Made by a program: the position numbers and the translations under genes. From positions 1 to 42,883 of the forward strand of contig NZ_SMDQ01000050.1 of the NCBI RefSeq assembly GCF_012911975.1: a stretch of DNA of 42,883 nucleotides. Reading direction: 5' to 3'. Source of the DNA: Nodosilinea sp. P-1105 (lineage in GTDB: Bacteria > Cyanobacteriota > Cyanobacteriia > Phormidesmidales > Phormidesmidaceae). Each line of letters begins with the position of its first letter. Position 1 is the stretch's first letter. This document shows, piece after piece, positions 1-6,698 of the stretch. The notes below the pieces were generated by a model. The model did no database searches. It was not told where the DNA came from and was given only the letters and a program-made list of their open reading frames with translations.

Positions 1-77
1 ACTCCCTATTTTTTGTCCTTCCTATTCTCTCAAAGCATTGTCCCCTGAAGCTTTGAGTCCCCTTGTCACCCGCTAAG

Positions 78-145
78 GAAAAATTGTTGCTGCGCAAGGA
101 TTTTAAGCGTCCTGAACAGTAGGTTGATTTCTGCCCCATAGTACT
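78..145 (+). repeat. 68-bp dispersed repeat, copy 1
   Basis: This stretch is nearly identical (about 63 of 68 bases by eye) to the reverse complement of 24533-24600. It contains the shared core TTGCTGCGCAAGGATTTTAA and ends in AGTACT. The last ~19 bases of the element also occur alone at 4392-4410. Both full copies lie outside genes, which fits a short non-autonomous repeat. No terminal inverted repeats or target duplication are obvious, so its mechanism is unknown. Confidence 0.75.
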
Positions 146-206
146 GGTGTAGCGTCAAGTCTTGAAGTTAGGGTTGGCAGATGTAGAGATTTGGTGGCAT
201 CAAAGT

Positions 207-341
207 CCGAAATCCCCTCCTTTGGAGGCCTGCGCTGAGCGTGTCGAAGTGGGTAGGGGTGGGTCAAGCAAGCCCGAAGCACCCACCCCGCCCTTTCCTA
301 CAGAACGCTGCGCGAACGGGCGCCCCTCCGTGGGAGGGACG
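207..341. repeat. GC-rich dispersed intergenic repeat, copy A
   Basis: This segment shares blocks with 16580-16776: AAATCCCCTCCT, GGAGGCCTGCGCTG, GTCGAAGTGGGTAGGG, CACCCACCCCGCC and a closing CCCCTCC/GGAGGG hairpin. A short piece (CCATCCCCTCC-GAGGAGGGGA) recurs at 36543-36565. Such palindromic GC-rich elements are common between cyanobacterial genes. The short open frames read through here are by-products of the repeat and not genes. Confidence 0.6.
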
Positions 342-343
342 GT

Positions 344-1999
344 CTACGGTTCACGGTTTACGATCATCCCTTGGGTGCGAAACTGATGTAGTAGCCGACA
401 GTCTAGTTCTCCGGCACACACAGGTTCTGGGAACGAGAACGCCCCTAGCACCTGGGGATGAATTTCTCCAAACTGGCCGACGGGGTCGCCCTCTACCAGG
501 ACCGTAGCAGCCCGACCAGGCAGGTAGTAGTGGTCGTCGCAGGCTATCAGGGTATAGGGAATGGCCAACGCCTTGAGCAAGGTTTGGATATAGGCCTTGG
601 CGGTGCTAAACGAGGCCCGGGCATCGAGGCTGGCAAAACCCCATCGGTAATGTTCTGCGATCGCCCCATCGGCTCCTAACTGTAATACATCCCCTGTTTC
701 GTAGATATTAATCGGCTTGGGAGCATTGATATTTCGCGACAAAATATCCAACAACCCCGGCTGTAATAGAGGGCGAGTCGCGCTAGAGGTCCGGCTTTTA
801 GCATTACTGGTGTGGCCATAGTCCGGGGCAAATCGAGTCAGAATATCTGGGTCAGTCAGAATGTAATTCTTCACCTCCATCAGCCCCATGCGCTGGGCTA
901 AATCCCCCACCTGAAAGCCAAATTGCCGCAACGCTAGGGCATCCCCCATATGAAACTTAACCGCCAGGGGTTCAGCCTGTAACGACTCGATGCCTAAGGC
1001 CACCAATAGATCTCCGGCAATGTCCACCTGGCTAAAAATGTCCGTCCGATAGGTGGGCACGTGGACAACGTCAGTGCCGGTCACGCACAAATCCATCCGA
1101 GACAGCACCCGTCCCAAATTTGCCTTGGGGATGGCGGTACCCATAATCTCATTCAAATACTTGGCAGAAAAGGTTATGGGGCGACGGTCTAAACTCGGGG
1201 TAACCAGGGTTTTCTCAGGGGTAACAATGTCCACCGTTTGCACCTGAGCACCAGTATCCAAAAAGTTATGGGCCAAGATGTTAATGGTTTCTAGCACCGT
1301 TTTGGCCAAAATGCCAGTGACATCAATGAACAGATGGCGCGTTTGGGGGGTGACCTCCCCGATGCCAACCGCATTCACAATCGGCGGCATAGATAGCACC
1401 GTACCTTCGGCATCTTGCAGCACCGGCACCCTATCCTCCGGGGGCAATGTGTGGCGATAAAGTTGCCCAGAGGGATGATCGACTAAAATTTGGCGGGCGG
1501 TCATGACCTCCTGACTCCCCAGTGGCACAAAGATCAGATCGTCTTGGCAGACAGCGGTGTAGGTTAAAGGCCCAACCAGTTGATCTAAGTCGTAAACCCC
1601 AATCGCAATTTTTTTTCGTTGGCGTCCAAAGGTCTGGGTGACTTTCTCTTGAAACTGAATCAGCACCTCCAGACCACCATTCTGCAGATGAGCATCTCTG
1701 ACTACTAAAGCCGCAAGGTGAGGGCGTAGGCTTTGTACAGTCTCATCTACCGTCACCGTCAGACCGGAGGAGTGCAACTGTTGGGGCAAAGCACGGGACT
1801 GGCCATTGTAGATATTGATAGCTCGGGTAAAGCCTTCTGCCGCCAGTAAATCGGGGCGCTCGGCCGTCACTTCCACTTCTAGATGGTGCTCGGTCAATAC
1901 CGCATCTAGGCCATAGTCAAAAGCTTGCTGCTCCAGGTACTGGGGCGGGGTTGAGGTGAGCCGTTGCAGGTAGGGCAGGGGAAAGGTAACGGTCGGCAT
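344..1999 (-). CDS. pheT: Archaeal/eukaryotic-type phenylalanyl-tRNA synthetase beta chain
   Basis: The 551-residue product matches the short (~550 aa) archaeal/eukaryotic/spirochaete PheRS beta subunit, not the ~800 aa bacterial form. Visible landmarks: a B1-like segment with ERPDLLAAEGFTRA (about residues 48-61); a B3/B4 domain with LIQFQEKVTQTFGRQRKK, HPSGQLYRH and LSMPPIVN (about 110-215); a B5 domain (about 265-345); and a C-terminal synthetase-like core with YETGDVLQLG and GQFGEIHPQVLG. PheRS is an alpha2beta2 enzyme charging tRNA-Phe, but no pheS lies in the window. The open frame starts upstream at TTG; the ATG giving MPTVTF is the family-like start. It could be an acquired second PheRS, a resistance variant, or a specialised paralogue. 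The family is clear; the in vivo role is not. Confidence 0.85.
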   Translation of the reverse strand: MPTVTFPLPYLQRLTSTPPQYLEQQAFDYGLDAVLTEHHLEVEVTAERPDLLAAEGFTRAINIYNGQSRALPQQLHSSGLTVTVDETVQSLRPHLAALVVRDAHLQNGGLEVLIQFQEKVTQTFGRQRKKIAIGVYDLDQLVGPLTYTAVCQDDLIFVPLGSQEVMTARQILVDHPSGQLYRHTLPPEDRVPVLQDAEGTVLSMPPIVNAVGIGEVTPQTRHLFIDVTGILAKTVLETINILAHNFLDTGAQVQTVDIVTPEKTLVTPSLDRRPITFSAKYLNEIMGTAIPKANLGRVLSRMDLCVTGTDVVHVPTYRTDIFSQVDIAGDLLVALGIESLQAEPLAVKFHMGDALALRQFGFQVGDLAQRMGLMEVKNYILTDPDILTRFAPDYGHTSNAKSRTSSATRPLLQPGLLDILSRNINAPKPINIYETGDVLQLGADGAIAEHYRWGFASLDARASFSTAKAYIQTLLKALAIPYTLIACDDHYYLPGRAATVLVEGDPVGQFGEIHPQVLGAFSFPEPVCAGELDCRLLHQFRTQGMIVNREP

Positions 2000-2096
2000 A
2001 GCAGTACGGGGCAAAAGGCAGCAGAAAGATCAAGCATAGGGCACAGCTAAGCTGTACCCTTTTACAAACTATGACACTTCTGTGCCTAGAAATAAG

Positions 2097-2618
2097 CTAT
2101 GACGCGATCGCCTTTTCCCGTTTGCCACTGGGATCTAGGGCTTCCCCTTCAATGAAGGAACGTAGCATCCAGGCCATTTCCTCGTGTTCTTCCATCAGAC
2201 CTGTCAAAAAGTCTGAGGTACCTTCGTCATGGAATTCATCAGCAGTTTGGTCCACGTATTGACGCAGATTGCGAATCACCTGCTCATGGTCAACCACAAG
2301 CCGACGCACCATCTCATTAGCATTAGGTAGATCCCCAGGGTGCTCTTTCAAGGAAGCATGCTTCAGAAACCCTTCGGCAGTGCCTAATGGATAGCCATTG
2401 AGAGTACGGACTCGCTCGGCGACTTCATCAATGCTGACAGTCAACGCTTCGTAGTGCTCTTCCCAAAGCTGATGTAGGGTGCGAAACTGAGGACCAACCA
2501 CGTCCCAATGATACTTTTTTGTCTTAATGAGCAACAGGTAAGTATCGGCTAACACCTTATTAAGGATGTCTACGACACCATGACGTTGCTGTTCGGAAAG
2601 GCCAATGTTAATACCCAT
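2097..2618 (-). CDS. dps: Dps-family DNA-protecting ferritin-like protein
   Basis: The 173-residue protein is a Dps/miniferritin. These assemble into 12-mers that oxidise Fe2+ with H2O2 and store the iron, protecting DNA under oxidative stress. The inter-subunit ferroxidase ligands are present with canonical spacing: H37, H49, D64 and E68, as in the H-x11-H-x14-D-x3-E pattern of Dps. The KKYHWDVVGPQF segment and the helical C-terminal part with EEHEEMAWMLRSF are typical. The start ATG at 2618 fits the usual N-terminus. The ~220 bp upstream, shared divergently with the next gene, shows no clear operator. The gene is not obviously co-transcribed with pheT, which lies 97 bp downstream on the same strand. 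Confidence 0.93.
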   Translation of the reverse strand: MGINIGLSEQQRHGVVDILNKVLADTYLLLIKTKKYHWDVVGPQFRTLHQLWEEHYEALTVSIDEVAERVRTLNGYPLGTAEGFLKHASLKEHPGDLPNANEMVRRLVVDHEQVIRNLRQYVDQTADEFHDEGTSDFLTGLMEEHEEMAWMLRSFIEGEALDPSGKREKAIAS

Positions 2619-2838
2619 AGAGTGTTTAATATTTCTCCACTTTTGGTTTTCATCTATAGTTTATTAAAACGAAATTATCAGCCTGATTCATCTGCCTGTC
2701 GTTGGGAATGCTAGTCGCCCCATCCCTGCCTTTGGGTGAGTTTCGATAGTTGACGACTAACAAACCAATCAGTAGATAGATGTCAGAGTCGCCCCGTGCC
2801 TGTATGTATGGGTTATATTGTTTAACCGATAGTTGTTT

Positions 2839-3096
2839 ATGGCTAGTTCATCCCCACTGACTGGAGTAATCTTGATTGACTGTGCAAGGGCAAATGCCAC
2901 ACGAGGCCTAGCGATCGCGGCTCATCAATGTGGCTACGGCGATGACATAGCCAAGTTTCAGGCGGCTTTAAGGTCCGCCTGCGAAGCGATGAATGTATCT
3001 GTGGATGACTTTGCCGATCTAGTGGCAGACGAGCCGCCGCAATTGCCCAGAAGCGCTGGCATTGAGGTCGCCCCTGATACCCCAGACGATCTATAG
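2839..3096 (+). CDS. Small protein of unknown function (85 aa)
   Basis: No family recognised. The product is a small, probably cytoplasmic protein with an N-terminal hydrophobic strand (TGVILIDCAR), an Ala-rich stretch (NATRGLAIAAHQCGYGDD) and an acidic tail (VAPDTPDDL). The ATG at 2839 is preferred to the upstream TTG. Codon use with a HIP1-like site (GCGATCGC) resembles the core genome, so it looks like a resident cyanobacterial gene. It is followed by a 165-bp spacer, so it is probably monocistronic. Confidence 0.55.
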   Translation: MASSSPLTGVILIDCARANATRGLAIAAHQCGYGDDIAKFQAALRSACEAMNVSVDDFADLVADEPPQLPRSAGIEVAPDTPDDL

Positions 3097-3261
3097 TGGG
3101 AAAAGTTACCGGGTGCTAGGTGTCAGGCGTGGTTGGCCGCCTTGCAACCCGGCGGGCTGAGAATGCCAAACCTGGATTTGGCTTCTGGATTTGGCTGATT
3201 GATTGATGCCATTAACACACGACGGGTCAAGTGCTAGAGATTGCATAGTTTGAGGTTTGTC

Positions 3262-3738
3262 ATGGGTACTTTCACCACTGAAGAGTTACGGGCAATCATT
3301 CAGGCTCCGATGATCACCGGGTTGTCTGTGGCCATGGTTGACATGGGGATTGTATCTACGGCGATTGAAGCGGCAGCCCTATCGAAGCAGGTGGCTGGGG
3401 CAGCTGAAAAATATCCTAACAATGTCATTATCCAGGCGGCCTTTTCAGAAGAAACCTTGAAAAGTAAGCAGATTAAACTAGACAAGCCCAATATCAACCC
3501 AGAGGATGTCCAATCTGGAGCGATCATCGACAATGCGATCGCCGACATTACCACAGCGCTCCAGGTGGTTGAAGGCAAAGCTACCCAGGCAGACATTAGC
3601 GAGTACAAGCAATTTATCTATGACTGTGGTTTAGCGGTAGCTGAGGCGGCAGGTAGTGGGTTGTTCGGCATGGGTAAAAAAGTCAGTGATGATGAAGCCG
3701 CCACCCTCAGCCGATTGAAAATAGCCCTGGGCCTCTAG
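3262..3738 (+). CDS. Conserved-looking helical protein of unknown function (158 aa)
   Basis: The protein beginning MGTFTTEELRAI is Ala-rich and predicted mostly helical, with two similar-looking halves. The first runs from the N-terminus to about residue 60, with VDMGIVSTAIEAAALSK. The second, around 120-158, has DCGLAVAEAAGSGLFGMGKK and ends SDDEAATLSRLKIALGL. No signal peptide, membrane helix or catalytic motif is visible. The ATG at 3262, with a weak GAGG upstream, is preferred over the first in-frame TTG at 3241. I do not recognise the family. Codon use is like neighbouring core genes. A perfect short hairpin follows the stop codon. Confidence 0.65.
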   Translation: MGTFTTEELRAIIQAPMITGLSVAMVDMGIVSTAIEAAALSKQVAGAAEKYPNNVIIQAAFSEETLKSKQIKLDKPNINPEDVQSGAIIDNAIADITTALQVVEGKATQADISEYKQFIYDCGLAVAEAAGSGLFGMGKKVSDDEAATLSRLKIALGL

Positions 3739-3753
3739 CAGGCGGCCATAGAA

Positions 3754-3768
3754 ACCCGGCTTCCGGGT
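3754..3768 (+). terminator. Weak hairpin after the 158-aa gene
   Basis: ACCCGG-ctt-CCGGGT forms a perfect 6-bp stem 16 bases after the stop codon. No T-run follows, so it is at best a weak or factor-assisted terminator. It may be a fragment of the AACCCGGCTTC hairpin also used after chlN. Confidence 0.3.
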
Positions 3769-3862
3769 CAGACTGCATATTAATAAAGACCTGTTTCAAA
3801 TTGACGTGCTGTTGTAGAAGTATCTGCAATGTAATTACTCAATACAAATGGGCTTACACCCG

Positions 3863-4213
3863 ATGGGCACCGCTATTAGAACTCGCATCGTCCAGATTGG
3901 CAACTCCCAGGGCATTCGCATACCCAAGTTGCTGCTAGAGCAAAAAAATCGCCACAAGGCCAATCGTCAAGACGCGGTAGACCCAGAAACACAGGCCATT
4001 ACTCCGCTGTTTAATCCGCAGCAGCAACCTTGGCACGAGCACTTCACCTGGAATGCTGATGCCTACCCAGGTCGTTGGATTAAGCGCTACTGGGCGTGCT
4101 ACCGTAGCTGCTCTCAAGATGAATCGTCCGCAACTGATTCGGGTAAGAACGTTATGGGTAAAGCTGGGAGAGCACCCCCCTTGAAATGCTCTAGTACAGA
4201 AAGGCAGAAGTAA
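3863..4213 (+). pseudogene. Chimeric remnant: MazE/AbrB-type antitoxin N-terminus fused to HNH nuclease C-terminus
   Basis: The first ~27 codons encode a SpoVT-AbrB/MazE-like swapped-hairpin start (RTRIVQIGNSQGIRIPK). The reading frame then runs directly into a segment homologous to the last half of the HNH nuclease at 6695-7123: NRHKANRQ..AVDPETQ..TPLF and HEHFTWNAD match NRHKASRQ, AVDPETQ and SDHFTWNAE. After about 4060 the homology continues at DNA level but leaves frame. The HNH zinc cysteines and catalytic EH/N region are missing. This looks like a deletion joining an antitoxin gene to a duplicated HNH gene. The HNH remnant sits in front of the 80-aa gene exactly as the intact HNH gene does in the second module. 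Confidence 0.75.
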
Positions 4214-4398
4214 GAAGGCAAAAGGCAGCTTCCCACTGACCCCGCTGGGGTGAGCACAAAGTGGAAGGAACAAAACTGTTTCCAGTTTGGCGACAATCAG
4301 GGTGTTTTGGCATCGATTAGGTTTTGTTTCTTAGGAGAAAGGAAATCCCGCTCTACGCAAAGGCCTGGGTTTGTGGAAGTAGGCGAGTCACTTCTGCC

Positions 4399-4653
4399 TC
4401 AGAGTACTAGTAAGTACCGCAGCCATTTGGTGAGGATGCGCATGGGTCTGCCGGTGTTGGGGTCGTTTTGGAGTTTGCGACCGGTGCGAGATTCGGCAAA
4501 GCCGAGATGGTGCAGGGTTTTGACGACCAGGTCAATGCCGATCGCAGGGTCAATGACGGTGATGTGGATGGGTTCGCGGCTGGGCTGAGTGGGGGCGGGG
4601 CTGCTGGGCGGGGCGTTGTAGATTTCGCTGTTGGGGATGAAGTCTTCTGACAT
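4399..4653 (-). CDS. ~80-aa protein of unrecognised family, module A
   Basis: This is the first of three paralogues (others at 7120-7356 and 9305-9547). From MSEDFIPNSEIY it has a Pro/Ser-rich, probably disordered N-terminus (residues 1-30). A conserved core of about 50 residues follows, with REPIHITVI, a strand-like segment, then KTLHHLGFAE, LQNDPNTGRPMR and ILTKWLRY. In this copy the tail is extended by LLVL because the neighbouring sequence differs. It is transcribed divergently from the HTH gene at 4771 across a region with two palindromes. The core looks like a small alpha/beta fold. I do not know a function; a co-regulator or antitoxin-like partner of the HTH protein is inference from the constant pairing. 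Confidence 0.75.
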   Translation of the reverse strand: MSEDFIPNSEIYNAPPSSPAPTQPSREPIHITVIDPAIGIDLVVKTLHHLGFAESRTGRKLQNDPNTGRPMRILTKWLRYLLVL

Positions 4654-4677
4654 GGGTTGACATGGGTTGCGTCCTTG

Positions 4678-4736
4678 ATGTTGTCTAGTGAGACCACAAA
4701 AGAAACTGTAGCGCATGTTGTCGATGTAGACAACAT
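4678..4736. promoter_or_regulatory. Paired operator, module A (two 22-bp palindromes)
   Basis: Site 2 at 4715-4736 is ATGTTGTC-N6-GACAACAT, perfect in both 8-bp arms. Site 1 at 4678-4699 is ATGTTGTC-N6-GACCACAA, the same arm with a degenerate partner. Centres are 37 bp apart. Site 2 ends 34 bases before the HTH start codon, and site 1 lies 24 bases from the divergent 80-aa gene start, so each could control one promoter. Binding by the adjacent HTH protein is inference. Confidence 0.75.
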
Positions 4737-4770
4737 TTACCCTGTCGCCATCCTTTGGGACGATCAGGGC

Positions 4771-5022
4771 ATGGGAAGGGCAAACGAAGCACTCAGGCAG
4801 GTTTTAGAGACCTACGGCATTAGCCAAAACAAACTGGCGGTTGCCTTGGGGATTGATCGCTCTGCGGTATTCAAGTGGGTACATGACCAGCGGGAGCCGT
4901 CCTCGGAAACGATTGTAGAGATAACTCAGGTACTCAAAGGGCTGAACCCTTTGGCGGCTAAGGCATTTGTGCAACTTTACCTGGGCAGCATCGTCGAGGA
5001 TGATCCGGACAGCGAGTCATAG
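4771..5022 (+). CDS. Small XRE-type HTH regulator, module A
   Basis: The 83-residue protein is essentially a single helix-turn-helix domain. It runs MGRANEALRQVLETYG, then ISQNKLAVALGIDRSAVFKW as the HTH, a wing/linker with EPSSETIVEI, and a C-terminal helix NPLAAKAFVQLYLG. Its closest relatives in the window are the HTH proteins at 7461 and 9665. All three share the N-terminus and the QNKLAV helix, but differ in the recognition helix (here DRSAVFKWVHDQ). The start ATGGGAAGG is conserved in the set. It probably autoregulates through the palindromes at 4678-4736. The brnT gene begins immediately after its stop, so it may be co-transcribed with the toxin-antitoxin genes downstream. Confidence 0.88.
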   Translation: MGRANEALRQVLETYGISQNKLAVALGIDRSAVFKWVHDQREPSSETIVEITQVLKGLNPLAAKAFVQLYLGSIVEDDPDSES

Positions 5023-5025
5023 GTG

Positions 5026-5295
5026 ATGGAATTTGAGTTTGATGAGAACAAGAGCCGCTCCAATAAGCTCAAGCATGGGGTGGATTTCGTCGAGGCTCAG
5101 GTGCTCTGGCAGGATGACGATCGCGTTGAGGTGCCTGCTCGCACCTCAGATGAGCCGAGATTGGTTATCGTAGGGAAAATTGGTGCAAGGGTGTGGGCAG
5201 CGGTCGTCACCTACCGAGAGGGTAGGGTTCGCATTATCTCAGTTCGACGAGCACGACAGCGGGAGGTGGAGCTGTATGAAGGCAGAAGCATTTGA
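5026..5295 (+). CDS. brnT: BrnT-family toxin
   Basis: The 89-residue protein fits BrnT, a RelE-like ribonuclease toxin that blocks translation. Family landmarks are the N-terminal FEFDENKS, NKLKHGVDFVEAQVLW, the acidic strand, a LVIVGKIGARVWAAVVTY strand pair, and RVRIISVRRARQREVELY near the C-terminus, where family active-site Arg/His residues lie. The start could be GTG at 5023 or the ATG at 5026; the ATG gives the standard MEFEFDENK. It overlaps brnA by 20 bases, the normal toxin-first order of this system. It follows the module A HTH gene without a gap. Confidence 0.88.
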   Translation: MEFEFDENKSRSNKLKHGVDFVEAQVLWQDDDRVEVPARTSDEPRLVIVGKIGARVWAAVVTYREGRVRIISVRRARQREVELYEGRSI

Positions 5296-5500
5296 CCAAA
5301 AGTTTGATGAGAACCAGGAGGACATCATCGATAACCTGGATCTATCTCAGCTCAGACGTCCCGGCTACGAGCAGCGGCGCATTGATGTCGATTTCCCCGT
5401 CTGGATGATTGAGGCACTGGATCGGGAAGCGCTGCGGTTGGGAGTCAGTCGCCAGTCAATTATTAAGGTGTGGATTGCTGAGCGGTTGGAACATGTCTAG
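5276..5500 (+). CDS. brnA: BrnA-family antitoxin
   Basis: This 74-residue ribbon-helix-helix antitoxin starts at ATG 5276 inside the end of brnT. The acidic N-terminal half (KFDENQEDIIDNLDLSQ) is expected to wrap the BrnT toxin. The C-terminal half carries the RHH DNA-binding fold (YEQRRIDVDFPVWMIEALDR followed by LGVSRQSIIKVWIAERL). In this family BrnA neutralises BrnT and represses the operon. The stop codon overlaps the start of the following DUF433 gene, so three genes are translationally linked. Confidence 0.88.
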   Translation: MKAEAFDQKFDENQEDIIDNLDLSQLRRPGYEQRRIDVDFPVWMIEALDREALRLGVSRQSIIKVWIAERLEHV

Positions 5501-5732
5501 CAAAGATGCTTTTATGCAATACCAAGACATCATCACCATTGAGCCGGGCAAACGTGGCGGCAAGCCCTGTATTCGGGGTATGCGGATTACGGTTTACGAT
5601 GTGTTGGAATACTTGGCTTCTGGCATGACCTATGAGGAAATTCTGGATGATTTTCCCTACCTCACCCAGACTGATATTCTGGCTTGTCTAAGTTTTGCAG
5701 CCCACCGTGAGCGCATGATTCAGCCCAATTAG
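5493..5732 (+). CDS. DUF433 family antitoxin-like protein
   Basis: The product (79 aa from ATG 5493, or 72 aa from ATG 5514) is a DUF433 winged-helix-like protein. Markers are QDIITIEPGKRGGKPCIRGMRITVYDVLEYLASGMTYEEIL and the DFPYLTQTDILACLSFAA segment. DUF433 proteins usually precede a DUF5615 PIN-like toxin gene and act as its antitoxin. No such toxin follows here; the next gene is another antitoxin. The first ATG overlaps the brnA stop, suggesting coupled translation, while the second ATG gives the family-standard start. A 27-bp piece of this gene's start recurs at 9938. Confidence 0.85.
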   Translation: MSSKDAFMQYQDIITIEPGKRGGKPCIRGMRITVYDVLEYLASGMTYEEILDDFPYLTQTDILACLSFAAHRERMIQPN

Positions 5733-5786
5733 ACTACGTCCGAATAACACAAGCCTTCCCAAACCGCAGGCCAGGAGAGAAAGCCG

Positions 5787-6035
5787 ATGACTCAACTTAG
5801 TGCTCTAGAGATACCCGATGCTCTCTATACCCAAATCCAGGGTATGGCTCTATCTCAGTCTAGTTCTATCAACGAGCAAATTGTGACGTTGCTTCAACGA
5901 GCGCTGGATATTGAAGCTCAGCGGCAGAGCCAAGCGAAGATTCTGCAAGATATTCATCAGGCTCGATGGACACCCCCTGCGATCGCCCCAGACAGCGTAA
6001 CTCTCTTACGAGAAATTCGGGGATACGACTTCTAA
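5787..6035 (+). CDS. Ribbon-helix-helix VapB/FitA-like antitoxin, orphan
   Basis: The 82-residue protein begins with an RHH fold (LEIPDALYTQIQGMALSQSSSINEQIVTLLQRAL). Its C-terminal tail, with QAKILQDIHQARWTPP and LLREIRGYDF, resembles the PIN-toxin-binding tail of cyanobacterial VapB-type antitoxins. A good ribosome binding site (CCAGGAGAGA) lies 8-14 bases upstream of ATG 5787. A vapC PIN gene would normally follow. Instead the stop codon overlaps the start of another antitoxin gene (TAATG), so its toxin has been lost or lies elsewhere. Confidence 0.75.
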   Translation: MTQLSALEIPDALYTQIQGMALSQSSSINEQIVTLLQRALDIEAQRQSQAKILQDIHQARWTPPAIAPDSVTLLREIRGYDF

Positions 6036-6295
6036 TGAGCAAACTTACCTTAGAAATTTCCAGTGAACTTGCCGAAGCCTTGCGGTTACCTGAGGATGAG
6101 CGCCTGACTCGGCTTCAGCAAGAACTGGCTATTCGCTTGTATCAAAAAGGGTTGCTGTCCTTTGGCAAGGCCCGTGAACTGGCGAGTCTGAGCAAGTGGG
6201 AGTTCCATGAATTGCTGAGCCAGGAGGGAATTGAGCGCAGCTATGACGAGGAAGAACTGGAAAGCGACCTTGCCACTCTGGAGGCTTTGGGTTGA
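6035..6295 (+). CDS. UPF0175 family antitoxin, orphan
   Basis: The 86-residue protein matches UPF0175, a small HTH-like antitoxin family common in cyanobacteria and archaea. Markers are LTLEISSELAEAL, LQQELAIRLYQKGLLSFGKARELASLSKWEFHELL and an acidic C-terminus (YDEEELESDLATLEAL). The family typically precedes a DUF3368 PIN toxin, which is absent. Its start overlaps the previous stop by one base, so the two orphan antitoxins are translated as a unit. An inverted repeat follows the stop and may end the transcript. Confidence 0.85.
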   Translation: MSKLTLEISSELAEALRLPEDERLTRLQQELAIRLYQKGLLSFGKARELASLSKWEFHELLSQEGIERSYDEEELESDLATLEALG

Positions 6296-6314
6296 GGATG
6301 AGGCTGCACTAGCT

Positions 6315-6342
6315 AAAATTAGCTTAGCCCTATGCTAATTTT
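6315..6342. promoter_or_regulatory. Perfect 9-bp inverted repeat before the Phd-like/HNH pair
   Basis: AAAATTAGC at 6315-6323 is mirrored by GCTAATTTT at 6334-6342 with a 10-base spacer. It ends 20 bases before ATG 6363. With its T-rich right arm it could terminate the UPF0175 transcript. As an AT-rich palindrome near a promoter it could equally be the operator for the following Phd-like gene. The sequence alone does not decide. Confidence 0.45.
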
Positions 6343-6362
6343 GGCCAGTCGCGGAGTCAGCC

Positions 6363-6698
6363 ATGGTTCAGGATGTACGCTACGTAACCGATGAAGCAGG
6401 CGAGAGAGTAGCCGTCTTGCTAGATTTAGTTACCTACCAGAAGCTAACGGCTGCCCGTAGTGACTCTGAGTTACTCACGGGCCTAAGCCATGATGAGCTA
6501 GTGGCCCTGGCAGAAAGTGCCTTGTCGGTGGACGCTCAGAACCAGCTCAATGATTTATTGAGCCGCAATATTGAGGGAGCACTGTCAGGAGACGACTTGG
6601 CTACGCTCGATCGGCTTCTGGCACGGGTAGACGACCTCAATATTCTCAAGGCTAGAGCCCGCTACACCCTGGATCATCTGAGGCCACTGGCCCCGTGA
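6363..6698 (+). CDS. Phd/YefM-like small protein coupled to HNH nuclease
   Basis: The 111-residue protein has an N-terminal beta-hairpin-like start (VRYVTDEAGERVAVLLDLVTYQKL) resembling Phd/YefM-type antitoxins. A long helical C-terminal region (SDSELLTGLSHDELVALAESAL, then repeated Leu-rich helices) follows. The last codons overlap the HNH gene start (GTGA), so the pair is translationally coupled. It could be an antitoxin or inhibitor of the nuclease, or simply a partner subunit. That role is inferred from gene order and the Phd-like N-terminus, not from a recognised family. Confidence 0.6.
   Translation: MVQDVRYVTDEAGERVAVLLDLVTYQKLTAARSDSELLTGLSHDELVALAESALSVDAQNQLNDLLSRNIEGALSGDDLATLDRLLARVDDLNILKARARYTLDHLRPLAP

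Noticed and set aside
162..507. Two short plus-strand open frames at the window start
   Set aside because: They run through the GC-rich dispersed repeat and the antisense of pheT, with no family resemblance.
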